Source of the DNA: Acidobacteriota bacterium
GTDB lineage: Bacteria; Acidobacteriota; Terriglobia; Terriglobales; Acidobacteriaceae
Assembly: GCA_021810735.1 (NCBI GenBank)
Contig: JAJZIF010000118.1
Span: 1-9,046, forward strand
DNA length: 9,046 nucleotides
Direction: 5' to 3'
Positions 1 through 6,676 of the stretch are shown piece by piece (position 1 is the first letter of the stretch; every line of letters starts with the position of its first letter). The notes beneath the pieces are model-generated. The model was not told the DNA's origin and made no database searches. It saw only the letters and a list, made by a program, of their open reading frames with translations. Position numbers and translations under genes: made by a program.

Positions 1-422
1 TCTGCGTGGATGCCGGCCTAGGGCTCGATCAGGCTATGCTCCGCGTCGGCCAGGAACTCGCCGTCAGTCACCCGGAAATCAACCAGGAATTCCTGCAGAT
101 CAACCGTGAACAGCGCGCCGGCCGGCCGCGCCTCGAAGCCTGGCAGGAGATGGCCGAACGCACCCAGTTGCCCGATGTGCAGAACTTCGTCAGCATGCTC
201 GTCCAGACCGAACGCTTCGGAACGCCCATCGCCCGCGCACTCAACGCATTCTCTGACGGCATGCGCCTGCAGAGAAAACAGCAGGCCGAGGAAAAGGCCG
301 CTAAAACCAGCGTCAAACTGCTCTTCCCGCTGGTGCTGTTCATCTTCCCATGCATCTTCATCGTGCTGCTCGGTCCCGCAGCCATCACCATAGTGAAAAC
401 ATTCAGCCAGCTCAAGCACTGA
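1..422 (+). CDS. tadC: TadC-type Tad/Flp pilus inner-membrane platform protein (T2SSF domain), 5' truncated
   Basis: This is the C-terminal part of a type II secretion F-domain (GspF/PilC-like) protein of the TadC branch. TadC is an inner-membrane platform partner of TadB and the TadA ATPase in assembling Flp/Tad pili. The reading frame is already open at the left edge, so the true start lies outside; the GTG at position 6 is an internal Val. About 139 residues remain. A cytoplasmic helical half begins with the family-like stretch AGLGLDQAMLRVGQEL. A charged linker (KQQAEEKAAKTSVK) leads into a final membrane span, LLFPLVLFIFPCIFIVLLGP, whose FPLV-IFP-LLGPA pattern is typical of TadC C-termini. 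The frame stops with TGA at 420-422. Other tad genes would be expected upstream, off the window. TadB is the main alternative, but the tail pattern fits TadC better. Confidence 0.85.
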   Translation, partial: CVDAGLGLDQAMLRVGQELAVSHPEINQEFLQINREQRAGRPRLEAWQEMAERTQLPDVQNFVSMLVQTERFGTPIARALNAFSDGMRLQRKQQAEEKAAKTSVKLLFPLVLFIFPCIFIVLLGPAAITIVKTFSQLKH

Positions 423-470
423 TGCCCCATAAGAACCCGCTTGCCGTAGACAATTCGAAAGCAAATTCCT

Positions 471-507
471 GAAACCTGTTTCGACCTGCAAGCCCTGACC
501 AGGTTTC
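471..507. repeat. 8-bp inverted repeat downstream of tadC
   Basis: GAAACCTG (471-478) is exactly complementary to CAGGTTTC (500-507), with a 21-base loop. It lies 48 bases past the tadC stop and 78 bases before the microprotein ORF. No T-tract follows on the + strand, so it is not a classical intrinsic terminator. It could be an RNA processing or attenuation hairpin in the spacer, or chance. Nothing else was recognised between 423 and 570. Confidence 0.3.
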
Positions 508-570
508 TGACTGATAATCGCAGACAGCCGTTTGGCCTGCGCATCCCTTGAACCTCTAACAAATACCTGA

Positions 571-576
571 AGGAGA
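571..576 (+). promoter_or_regulatory. Ribosome binding site of the 31-aa ORF
   Basis: AGGAGA, a near-consensus Shine-Dalgarno sequence, lies about 9-10 bases before the ATG at 586. It is the strongest argument that the very short ORF downstream is translated. Confidence 0.6.
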
Positions 577-585
577 CTCCCCCTT

Positions 586-681
586 ATGCTTTCACCCACC
601 GCGATTCGCATCCTTGCCGGCGTTCTTTTCGTAGTTGTTGCCGGAATTCTGATTCTGCGGCGTAAACGCAAATCTGCCTGA
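586..681 (+). CDS. 31-aa single-span membrane microprotein, function unknown
   Basis: The frame reads MLSPTAIRILAGVLFVVVAG followed by ILILRRKRKSA and a TGA stop. It has a short N-terminus, a hydrophobic helix at about residues 9-24 (Leu/Val/Ile/Gly/Ala), and a strongly basic tail at residues 25-29 (RRKRK). By the positive-inside rule the tail should be cytoplasmic and the N-terminus outside, a reverse signal-anchor topology. There is no cleavable signal, cysteine or catalytic motif. An AGGAG-type ribosome binding site supports the ATG at 586. It lies 163 bases after tadC on the same strand, so it may be transcribed with the tad genes, although a separate promoter cannot be excluded. The hydrophobic helix plus Arg/Lys tail resembles the membrane tail of sorting-signal proteins (PEP-CTERM or LPXTG type), but no sorting motif precedes it. 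I do not recognise the family. A link to the pilus is inferred from position only. Confidence 0.6.
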   Translation: MLSPTAIRILAGVLFVVVAGILILRRKRKSA

Positions 682-704
682 GCATCAGCCTTTGCGCAAT
701 CTTC

Positions 705-818
705 GAGCATTTTCACTGAAGGTGTAGGGGAGAACAAGGAAGTTGGCGTGGACGTTCCATCAAAGAACGGCCACACCGGATCAATCCAGGACACCTCGTA
801 ACATCAGTGAAAATGCTC
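705..818. repeat. Nested inverted repeat with perfect 15-bp arms
   Basis: GAGCATTTTCACTGA (705-719) is perfectly complementary to TCAGTGAAAATGCTC (804-818). Directly inside it, AGGTGT (720-725) pairs with ACACCT (791-796), with a 7-base bulge on the right side. In the centre GGCGTGG (745-751) pairs with CCACACC (771-777) with one mismatch, and GTTC (754-757) pairs with GAAC (765-768) around a 7-base loop. The whole can fold as one multi-tier hairpin. It starts 23 bases after the microprotein stop codon. No target-site duplication is visible at the ends and no T-tract follows. It could be a MITE-like or other non-autonomous repeat, a structured RNA, or a 3'-UTR stabiliser. Confidence 0.65.
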
Positions 819-853
819 TTGACGAACTTATCCCGCACTGCATGAGGTACAAG

Positions 854-883
854 GGCCGCCCGTCCATGAAAGTGACGGCGGCC
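854..883. other. Strong GC hairpin, possible 3'-end structure
   Basis: GGCCGCC (854-860) pairs with GGCGGCC (877-883). After a bulged C at 861 the stem continues with GTC (862-864) and GAC (874-876), giving 10 bp around a 9-base loop. No T-run follows on either strand, so a classical intrinsic terminator is not supported. It may still stop exonucleases or act with Rho between the convergent genes. Confidence 0.5.
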
Positions 884-917
884 TCTGTCTGTTGCACCTT
901 TGTCCTCACCGCACGCG

Positions 918-975
918 AGCAGAGATCCGGATTCCGATTTCCTCTGCTTACATACAGCGCAGCGCGAGCTGCGGC
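918..975. other. Two short adjacent hairpins, one with a GCGA tetraloop
   Basis: AGCAGAG (918-924) pairs with CTCTGCT (942-948) around a 17-base loop. Nine bases further on, CGCAGC (958-963) pairs with GCTGCG (968-973) across GCGA, which fits the GNRA tetraloop class; a further G957-C975 pair forms past a bulged G974. Each hairpin alone could occur by chance in GC-rich DNA. Their clustering with the neighbouring hairpins is the reason to record them. Confidence 0.35.
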
Positions 976-1040
976 GCTTCTCACCGAAAAAGCCGTGCAA
1001 GGCGCGGTAGTTCTCGACGTACAACCCCGGGAGGCCCGCT

Positions 1041-4001
1041 TCAGTTCGCCGCGGGGCTGAGGTGATTGAAGTTGAGAATCGCGTTGAATACCAGTGGATA
1101 GCTTCCGATGGTTTCGCCGCGATACACCGGATTGATGGCAAACAACAGCGTGTTGCCGCTCCCATAATGCGCGTCCACCACGATGGGCCGCTCGGCAATC
1201 TTGCCTCCGCCCACCAGCAGACCTGACAGCAACAGCCCCTTTGTATCTCCAAAGCGAACCAGCACCTGTGGCCGGTCCGTCTCCGGAATCACGTAAGGAT
1301 TGTTCCGCGTCTGCTCGATATTGAGTGGAACGGCCTGCCATGGCGCCGGAGACGGCAACGCCGCGGGACGAGCCGGAGGACGCGCTTCCGGCATGTCGAT
1401 CGAATTCGGCCCGCCGCGCCCCGTCGGTCGCTGGTAGTCCTTTTCCGTGGGAACTTTGCGGTCCACCACGAGGTTGCTCACCGCGAAAGTCATGCCCGCG
1501 GCGCTGTACACTCCGAAATCGGTGTCATAACCCGCATTTACCGGGCCGTCGCCGTGTGGAACCGCGTTCAGCACGCTGCCCACCACCCGTATCCCAACCG
1601 GATGCCGCAAGAAGACGCCGGGCGCCATCCCTTCATCAATGGCAAAGCGCGCCGTGTCTTCTGCGGCGATCAGCAGCCCGCCCTCGCGGACGAATTTCCT
1701 CAGATGATCCAACCCGGTAAAACCAAGCCCCGGGCGCATGTCCGGCGTGGAATCAATCCTACCGAGGTTCGGCGTCAGCGCCGTCTTCTCCCACGGAATC
1801 GGATTGCCCCACATGGGCAGACCGTCGATGATCTGCTGGTCGCTCAGATAGCCGGTGGGCGCAAAAATGATGACGTCATACTGGCTGCGCAGATCGGCAT
1901 CCTTCGCAACCGTCTGCGTGCTGATGTAACTGTAGGGCACGTGCAGTTTGTCAAAGGCAATCCGCCACCAGCCCTCCGTCTGCGTGGTGAGCCAGGTGTG
2001 CATGAAGGCGATCCGCGGCAGCGGCGCCGCGCGCATGGCAACCTGCGGCATCGCGCTCAGGTTCACGCCCTTCAGCTCCGCCGTGTTGAGCGCAGCGCGC
2101 AGTTGTGCGGGGTCTGCATTCTGAATGATGAGCGAACCTGCATGGAAATGATAGCCCTCTGCATCGAACGACGCATCGGCTATCGAAACCTTCGCATCCT
2201 TCATCGCGTAGCGCAGACCTAGCAAGGAAATCTCACCCCTCTGATCCACGGCGATGATGCTGCCCGGCGCGCGATTGTCGTTGAGCTTCTGCTGCAGCGC
2301 CTTGATCGAACTCACCGGCTCCATCGGGGCCTTCAAAATCGACCTGTCTGTCACGCGCAGCGTCTTCACGCCGAACAGCGCCGGAAAGCACCACCCGGTA
2401 TCGTCGTAGGGATGCTTCTGCGGATCGTTCGGCGCCCAGTACTGGCGATCGAGCAGGACATCAGCCACCCGCGAGTAAGGCTGATCCATGCGGACCACGT
2501 AGCTGCCGGCAGGCAGCGTCGTGGTCACAGCGGGCGCATCCGGTTCGCCCTGGATCGTCGGCTTCTGCGTGATCGTCACAGACTTGAGCAGGCGTTGAAT
2601 CTCGACGTGCTGCAGTTCCAACACGTGCAGCATGGCAACCCGGCGGCTGGCCGGACCATTGGGCCAAATCACATATGCCGCGGGCCCTGCTTCCTCCGGC
2701 TTTTCAATCGAACGCTTCGCCTTAAGGTAATAGTCCGTGAGCCATTCCGAACCATGATGCGAAAAGTACGAGAGCGTCGTCAGCAGCGCAGTCTCTTCGT
2801 AGTTGTTGTTATCGCGCTGCGACCACATCACCTCGGGCAGCGGCGGATTGGGCTTGTACCAGGTGCGCGCGTATTCGTTCGGATAAAGGATGCGCTCTTC
2901 CGTATCCGCGCCTCCGTTGCCGAATGTTTCGTATAAGCGGCTGATGCCGTTGTGCATCGCGGCCAGGAACATCAGGTAGCCAGGGCTCCAGGTATCGAAG
3001 TTGCCGTGCGTGAAGACACCGGGCATACCGAACTTGGTCATCTGCTGCACGTTATTCCAGCCAAGCTGCTGCCATTCCCCCACAAGAATCGGGTCGATCC
3101 ACGAATTGTAGGGACCGTCGCCAACGGTATTGTCATAGAGAAACGGCACAGACTCATGCAGGTCATGCAGCACCTGCGCATGCCAGCCCAGATAGGTATT
3201 GAGCACGTTGCGCGTAAGGTCGAGCGACATGCCCATGGCATCGCGGTTGTTGTCGTGCGCCACGTAGTGGCCCCAATAAAGCAGGTGTGGCCAGTTTTCG
3301 CCCAGGTGCGCGCGGTGCCAGCGATAAATATCCACCATGCGGTCGCGCCCGTCCACCTCCACCACCGGCGTGATCAGCACGATCATGTGCGAGCGGATGT
3401 ACTGGATGTAAGGCGAATTATCCACGGCCAGGCGGTAGGCCAGTTCCATCAGCGCCGTGGGCGCGCCGGTTTCCGGCGAGTGAATCGTGCCCGTGATGTA
3501 GTACACCGGGAACGATTCCTTCACAAGTTGCGCCGCCACCTTGTCATTCATGTGAATCGTGCGCGGGTCGGCCAGTTGGGCAAGGCGTGCGTTGTTGGCC
3601 TGCTGCTGGTTGAGCAGCGACTGGTCGGCAATCGCCACGGCAATCATCTCGCGGCCTTCTTCCGAGTGGCCAATGGTGTAGACGCGCACCCGCGGCGTGC
3701 TCTTGGCCAGCAGCCGGAAATACTTGTACACCGTCTCCGCGTACGGCAGCATGTTGGGTGCGCCGCTCACATCGCCAAGCACGGCTTCCGGGGTGGGCAC
3801 CGTCTTCGACGCCGGCAGATAGTCCGTCAATGGCGAGTTGAAATACGGTTCCGTGGTGTACTTCTTGATGTGCTGCGTGTACTGCTGGTCGATGGGCTGC
3901 TTTGGATCGCGAGCGTAATAACCGAGGATGTCATTCTGCGCGAAAAGAGGAAGGGCGAAACAGCTCATCACGATGAGTGCGGCCAGGCAACGCATTCTCA
4001 T
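1041..4001 (-). CDS. Secreted M14-family zinc carboxypeptidase-like protein (986 aa)
   Basis: This is a large M14 metallopeptidase, probably exported. Residues 1-22 form a signal peptide (basic MRMR, hydrophobic core, LFAQ at the likely cleavage site). The peptidase domain spans about residues 80-400. The zinc motif HxxE lies in GTIHSPETGAP (H174, E177) and the third ligand is H282 in HDLHES. NNRD (R253) matches the substrate-binding Asn-Arg region, and E358 in RLYETFGNGG is the likely catalytic Glu. Residues 440-560 resemble the accessory region that follows M14 domains in this large subfamily. Residues 660-800 look like a GATase-like Rossmann segment (YDVIIFAP, REGGLLIAAEDTARF) without an obvious nucleophilic Cys. 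A Pro/Ala-rich linker lies at 871-890. The ATG at 4001 is preferred over the one two codons later because AAGGA lies 8 bases upstream. It lies downstream of guaA on the same strand but beyond that operon's terminator. The substrate is unknown; cell-wall or environmental peptides are possible. Confidence 0.88.
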   Translation of the reverse strand: MRMRCLAALIVMSCFALPLFAQNDILGYYARDPKQPIDQQYTQHIKKYTTEPYFNSPLTDYLPASKTVPTPEAVLGDVSGAPNMLPYAETVYKYFRLLAKSTPRVRVYTIGHSEEGREMIAVAIADQSLLNQQQANNARLAQLADPRTIHMNDKVAAQLVKESFPVYYITGTIHSPETGAPTALMELAYRLAVDNSPYIQYIRSHMIVLITPVVEVDGRDRMVDIYRWHRAHLGENWPHLLYWGHYVAHDNNRDAMGMSLDLTRNVLNTYLGWHAQVLHDLHESVPFLYDNTVGDGPYNSWIDPILVGEWQQLGWNNVQQMTKFGMPGVFTHGNFDTWSPGYLMFLAAMHNGISRLYETFGNGGADTEERILYPNEYARTWYKPNPPLPEVMWSQRDNNNYEETALLTTLSYFSHHGSEWLTDYYLKAKRSIEKPEEAGPAAYVIWPNGPASRRVAMLHVLELQHVEIQRLLKSVTITQKPTIQGEPDAPAVTTTLPAGSYVVRMDQPYSRVADVLLDRQYWAPNDPQKHPYDDTGWCFPALFGVKTLRVTDRSILKAPMEPVSSIKALQQKLNDNRAPGSIIAVDQRGEISLLGLRYAMKDAKVSIADASFDAEGYHFHAGSLIIQNADPAQLRAALNTAELKGVNLSAMPQVAMRAAPLPRIAFMHTWLTTQTEGWWRIAFDKLHVPYSYISTQTVAKDADLRSQYDVIIFAPTGYLSDQQIIDGLPMWGNPIPWEKTALTPNLGRIDSTPDMRPGLGFTGLDHLRKFVREGGLLIAAEDTARFAIDEGMAPGVFLRHPVGIRVVGSVLNAVPHGDGPVNAGYDTDFGVYSAAGMTFAVSNLVVDRKVPTEKDYQRPTGRGGPNSIDMPEARPPARPAALPSPAPWQAVPLNIEQTRNNPYVIPETDRPQVLVRFGDTKGLLLSGLLVGGGKIAERPIVVDAHYGSGNTLLFAINPVYRGETIGSYPLVFNAILNFNHLSPAAN

Positions 4002-4009
4002 GGGAGTTT

Positions 4010-4014
4010 TCCTT
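4010..4014 (-). promoter_or_regulatory. Ribosome binding site of the M14 peptidase gene
   Basis: On the - strand this reads AAGGA, separated by 8 bases from the ATG at 4001. It selects that ATG over the in-frame ATG at 3995. I found no promoter with convincing -35 and -10 boxes in 4015-4080; a TATTCT hexamer is present but lacks a matching -35. Confidence 0.55.
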
Positions 4015-4047
4015 GCTGAAAGGTGAACTGATGTTCGGCAGAATACC

Positions 4048-4075
4048 AGAAAACCGCTAATTTAGAGCGTTTTCT
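4048..4075. promoter_or_regulatory. Imperfect 28-base palindrome upstream of the M14 peptidase gene
   Basis: AGAAAAC-C-GCT (4048-4058) pairs with AGC-GTTTTCT (4066-4075), giving 10 bp with one bulged C around a 7-base AT-rich centre. It lies 47-74 bases before the peptidase ATG, where a promoter would be expected, so an operator is possible. On the - strand the right arm ends in a T-rich stretch, so a back-up terminator for the leuS-guaA transcript is an alternative. No regulator family can be named from it. Confidence 0.4.
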
Positions 4076-4080
4076 ATTGC

Positions 4081-4117
4081 ACAAAACAAAAGCCACCGTA
4101 TCGAACGAAACGGTGGC
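4081..4117 (-). terminator. Intrinsic terminator of the leuS-guaA array
   Basis: Read on the - strand, GCCACCGT (4117-4110) and ACGGTGGC (4099-4092) form a perfect 8-bp GC-rich stem around a 10-base loop. It is followed at once by TTTTGTTTTGT (4091-4081). Stem plus T-rich tail in the direction of guaA is the textbook Rho-independent arrangement. It lies about 55 bases past the guaA stop and separates guaA from the M14 peptidase gene. Confidence 0.8.
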
Positions 4118-4130
4118 CTCTGCACATACT

Positions 4131-4170
4131 CTCTCCGTCATGCGCCCAGGGCGCGCACCTGGACGGAGAG
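4131..4170 (-). other. Hairpin directly behind the guaA stop codon
   Basis: CTCTCCGTC (4131-4139) pairs with GACGGAGAG (4162-4170), and CCAGG (4146-4150) can pair with CCTGG (4158-4162) in the loop, sharing one base with the outer stem. It begins two bases after the TAG of guaA. No T-run follows on the - strand, so termination probably happens at the next hairpin. This one may protect the mRNA 3' end or pause polymerase. Confidence 0.55.
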
Positions 4171-4172
4171 TC

Positions 4173-5735
4173 CTACTCCCACTCGATCGTGCCCGGCGGC
4201 TTCGAGGTGATGTCGTATACCACGCGGTTGATGCCGCGAACCTCGTTCACGATGCGGCTGGAAACCTTCTTCAGCACATCGTAGGGCAACGGCACCCAGT
4301 CGGCCGTCATGCCGTCGTCAGAGTGCACCGCGCGGACTGCGCAGGTATACGCATAGGTCCGCTGGTCGCCCATCACGCCCACGCTCTTGACCGGCAGCAG
4401 CACCGCAAACGATTGCCATATCTGCTGGTACAGCCCGGCGTTCCTGATCTCCGTCACCACGATGTCGTCGGCTTCCTGCAGCAGGGCCACGCGCTCCGGC
4501 GTCACTTCGCCCACAATCCGCACCGCAAGTCCGGGCCCCGGGAACGGCTGGCGCTGCAGAATCTCCTGCGGCATGCCCAGATCGGCGCCAATGCGGCGGA
4601 CTTCATCCTTGAAGAGATCGCGCAGCGGCTCAATCAGCTTGAGCTTCATGTTTTCCGGCAGGCCGCCCACGTTGTGGTGGCTCTTGATCGTCTGCGACGG
4701 GCCTTTGACTGAGGAAGACTCGATCACATCCGGATAAAGCGTGCCCTGCACCAGCCAGGCAACTTCCTTGCCCGAGTCTCCAAACGACTGCAGGATGCGC
4801 GCCGCCTCATCATCAAAAACCGAGATGAATTCGTTGCCGATGATCTTGCGCTTCTTCTCCGGATCGGTAACGCCAGCAAGCCGCGAAAGAAAGCGGCTGC
4901 TCGCATCCACGGCGACAAGGTTCAGGCCCAGCTTCTCGCGCAGGTTTTCCTGTACCTTGAAGAACTCGTTCTTGCGCAGCACGCCGTTGTTCACAAAAAC
5001 GCAGGTCAGGCGGTCGCCGATCGCGCGATCCACCAGCACGGCTGCCACAGACGAGTCGACACCGCCAGACAGTGCGCAGATGGCGTGCCCGTCGCCCACC
5101 TTTTCGCGAATCGCATTCACCGTGCTCTGGATGAAATGTTCCGGCGTCCAGTCCGGCTTGGCCTGGCAAATGTGAAAGACGAAGTTGTGCAGCAATTCCG
5201 CGCCGTGCGCGGTATGGCGCACTTCCGGATGGAACTGCACCGCCCAGATGCGCCGCTCAGGGTTCGCGATGCCCGCAATCGCATTCGCCGTCTTTGCAAT
5301 GCGGCGAAACCCCGGTGGCAATTCCAGCGCCTCGTCTCCATGCGACATCCACACGTTCACCGACGCTGGAAGGCCCGCGAACAGCGGGTTGGCAACATCT
5401 TCGATATAGGCCTCGGCGTGGCCGTACTCGCGCTTCTCGGCAGAACGCACCTTGCCGCCCAGATGGTACGTAATGAACTGCAGCCCGTAGCAGATGCCGA
5501 GCACCGGCAGCCCCATATCCAGCACGCGCGGGTCGGCGGGCGGCGCGTCCGCATCGTAGACCGAAGACGGTCCGCCGGACAGGATGATGCCGCACGGCTT
5601 GTACGCCTGGATTTCTTCCAGGCTGGCCGTGCACGGCAGCACAGCGGAAAAAACGTTCTGCTCGCGAATACGCCGCGCAATCAGCTGCGTGTACTGCGAG
5701 CCAAAGTCGAGAATGACGATCGAGGAGGTGTCCAC
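4173..5735 (-). CDS. guaA: GMP synthase (glutamine-hydrolysing)
   Basis: GuaA converts XMP, ATP and glutamine to GMP in the cytosol, the last step of guanine nucleotide synthesis. The protein is 520 residues, a normal family length. Residues 6-190 are the class I glutamine amidotransferase with the triad C82 (GICYGLQ), H169 and E171 (QFHPE). Residues 200-395 are the ATP-pyrophosphatase domain with the P-loop SGGVDSS (223-229) and the segment [11 protein letters not shown]. The rest is the dimerisation domain, with [18 protein letters not shown] and the typical end [13 protein letters not shown]. The start is a GTG, the only usable codon: an in-frame TAA lies close upstream with no ATG between, and the N-terminus then matches the family ([18 protein letters not shown]). 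No clear Shine-Dalgarno precedes it. It sits 18 bases behind the membrane protein gene, so translational coupling is plausible. A terminator follows. Confidence 0.97.
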   Translation of the reverse strand: MDTSSIVILDFGSQYTQLIARRIREQNVFSAVLPCTASLEEIQAYKPCGIILSGGPSSVYDADAPPADPRVLDMGLPVLGICYGLQFITYHLGGKVRSAEKREYGHAEAYIEDVANPLFAGLPASVNVWMSHGDEALELPPGFRRIAKTANAIAGIANPERRIWAVQFHPEVRHTAHGAELLHNFVFHICQAKPDWTPEHFIQSTVNAIREKVGDGHAICALSGGVDSSVAAVLVDRAIGDRLTCVFVNNGVLRKNEFFKVQENLREKLGLNLVAVDASSRFLSRLAGVTDPEKKRKIIGNEFISVFDDEAARILQSFGDSGKEVAWLVQGTLYPDVIESSSVKGPSQTIKSHHNVGGLPENMKLKLIEPLRDLFKDEVRRIGADLGMPQEILQRQPFPGPGLAVRIVGEVTPERVALLQEADDIVVTEIRNAGLYQQIWQSFAVLLPVKSVGVMGDQRTYAYTCAVRAVHSDDGMTADWVPLPYDVLKKVSSRIVNEVRGINRVVYDITSKPPGTIEWE

Positions 5736-5753
5736 GAAATCTAGTTTACGTGT

Positions 5754-6665
5754 TTATGTCAAAGGCGGAGACGCCGGATCCTGCAGGACTTGGGCCGGCT
5801 TCCAGAACTCGACAAAAGCGGCCAGCCGCACCACCTGAAAGAAGCCCGAGACGACCATGTAAAGCACCGTGACCGCCCCCAGCCACAGGTACGGCGCCAG
5901 GCTTTGCGCCGAGGAGACGAACGCCAGCGGCAAAAGGCTCAAGACAGTAGCAAACACGGCCAGCCCGAACCGGATCAGCGCTACTGCGAGGTTGACGCCC
6001 ACTAGCCGGCCGGTTGCTGAGCCAGGCCAGAAACTCCTCCGCAGGCTCAAGGCAAGGCTTTTCCCTTCCACCAGCAGGAAGAGCGGTGCAATCGAAAACA
6101 CCCAGCTGAAAAGCGACCAGATCACCAGAAAGCCAAGGGTGAATATCGCTACCAGCCCAAAATAAACCAGCAGATTCGGCACGCCCGCCACGGTGGAAAC
6201 CGCCGCGGACCAGCGCATGCTGCCCCACCACAGGGCCAACGTAACGGCCAGCCCGATCACCCGAATTGCCTGCACGCAGGTCAGCGCCGCCGGCCGCCAT
6301 GGCAACCCGGGCGCATAGCAGCGGAAGACAATATTGCGGCCAACCCCCGCGGCAATCGCCCATCCAATCCCAAGCACGGGCAAAAGCCACAAGGCGATCT
6401 CCCTCAGTACAGGACGAAGAATCTGCGCCACAACGGCGACGATCGCTGCGCTCCGGTACGGATCTCCAAACGAGATCTGCCCCACACCGGCAGCCTGCAA
6501 TGTGCCCGAGGTGAGTTGATAGATGTGATAACACGCAACCGCGACGGCCGCCAGCGCCGGAATGCCGTAGATCCATCGCCAGGCCAGCTCGCTCGCCAGC
6601 AGGCCGGGACGGCGCCAGCACAGCGCTACCACCTCGGCAAAGGACGCCGCGCCGTGCCTGTTCAT
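5754..6665 (-). CDS. Multi-pass membrane protein of unknown function (303 aa)
   Basis: I do not recognise this family. The 303-residue protein is very hydrophobic, with about six likely membrane segments near residues 32-52, 89-109, 133-155, 163-198 (long, possibly two helices), 221-249 and 257-278. There is no cleavable signal peptide; the short N-terminus (MNRHGAASFAEVVALCWRRP) is soluble and basic. A loop around residues 199-220 carries EGKSLALSLRRSFWPGSATG, charged and probably cytoplasmic. The central part has many Trp, Gly and Leu and no enzyme motif. The ATG at 6665 is 9 bases after the leuS stop and has an AAGGGA ribosome binding site overlapping that stop; guaA follows 18 bases downstream. 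Co-transcription with both housekeeping genes is very likely, though a functional link is not shown. A second open frame over the same bases (5746-6621) lacks membrane-protein character and is taken as a shadow. Confidence 0.8.
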   Translation of the reverse strand: MNRHGAASFAEVVALCWRRPGLLASELAWRWIYGIPALAAVAVACYHIYQLTSGTLQAAGVGQISFGDPYRSAAIVAVVAQILRPVLREIALWLLPVLGIGWAIAAGVGRNIVFRCYAPGLPWRPAALTCVQAIRVIGLAVTLALWWGSMRWSAAVSTVAGVPNLLVYFGLVAIFTLGFLVIWSLFSWVFSIAPLFLLVEGKSLALSLRRSFWPGSATGRLVGVNLAVALIRFGLAVFATVLSLLPLAFVSSAQSLAPYLWLGAVTVLYMVVSGFFQVVRLAAFVEFWKPAQVLQDPASPPLT

Positions 6666-6670
6666 AACAG

Positions 6671-6676
6671 TCCCTT
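6671..6676 (-). promoter_or_regulatory. Ribosome binding site overlapping the leuS stop codon
   Basis: On the - strand AAGGGA starts with the two final bases of the leuS TAA and lies 5 bases before the ATG at 6665. This layout suggests that ribosomes finishing leuS help initiate the membrane protein gene. Confidence 0.5.

Larger units (their letters stand above)
682..1040. other. 359-base gene-free, hairpin-rich region between convergent genes
   Basis: This stretch lies between the rightward microprotein ORF and the leftward M14 peptidase gene, whose 3' ends face each other. I see no convincing protein gene and no tRNA or rRNA. It holds the nested inverted repeat at 705-818, three hairpins at 854-883, 918-948 and 957-975, and a small GC hairpin at 1028-1038 (CGGG-AGG-CCCG) two bases beyond the peptidase stop. 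None is followed by a T-run on either strand. The region could supply 3' ends for both transcripts, hold a structured small RNA, or be a remnant of a repeat element. Confidence 0.6.

Noticed and set aside
705..818. Insertion sequence or integron-type mobile element
   Set aside because: No transposase frame and no flanking target duplication are visible; only the inverted-repeat structure is supported.
743..1060. 105-codon + strand open frame with a TTG start in the convergent spacer
   Set aside because: The purine-rich stretch touches the start codon with no spacing, the frame runs through several hairpins and into the end of the peptidase gene, and the protein has no recognisable domain.
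2952..4019. 355-codon + strand open frame antisense to the M14 peptidase gene
   Set aside because: It lies entirely opposite a well-supported gene, has an Arg/His/Val-rich composition typical of GC-rich antisense frames, and shows no domain.
5757..5762. Perfect TTGACA (-35 consensus) on the - strand before guaA
   Set aside because: It encodes the last Leu-Thr codons of the membrane protein gene, and no -10-like hexamer lies 16-18 bases downstream before or at the guaA start.
5746..6621. 291-codon - strand frame overlapping the membrane protein gene
   Set aside because: The composition is Arg/Gly/Ala-rich without membrane helices, and the competing frame has the right start spacing, a ribosome binding site and coherent hydrophobic segments.
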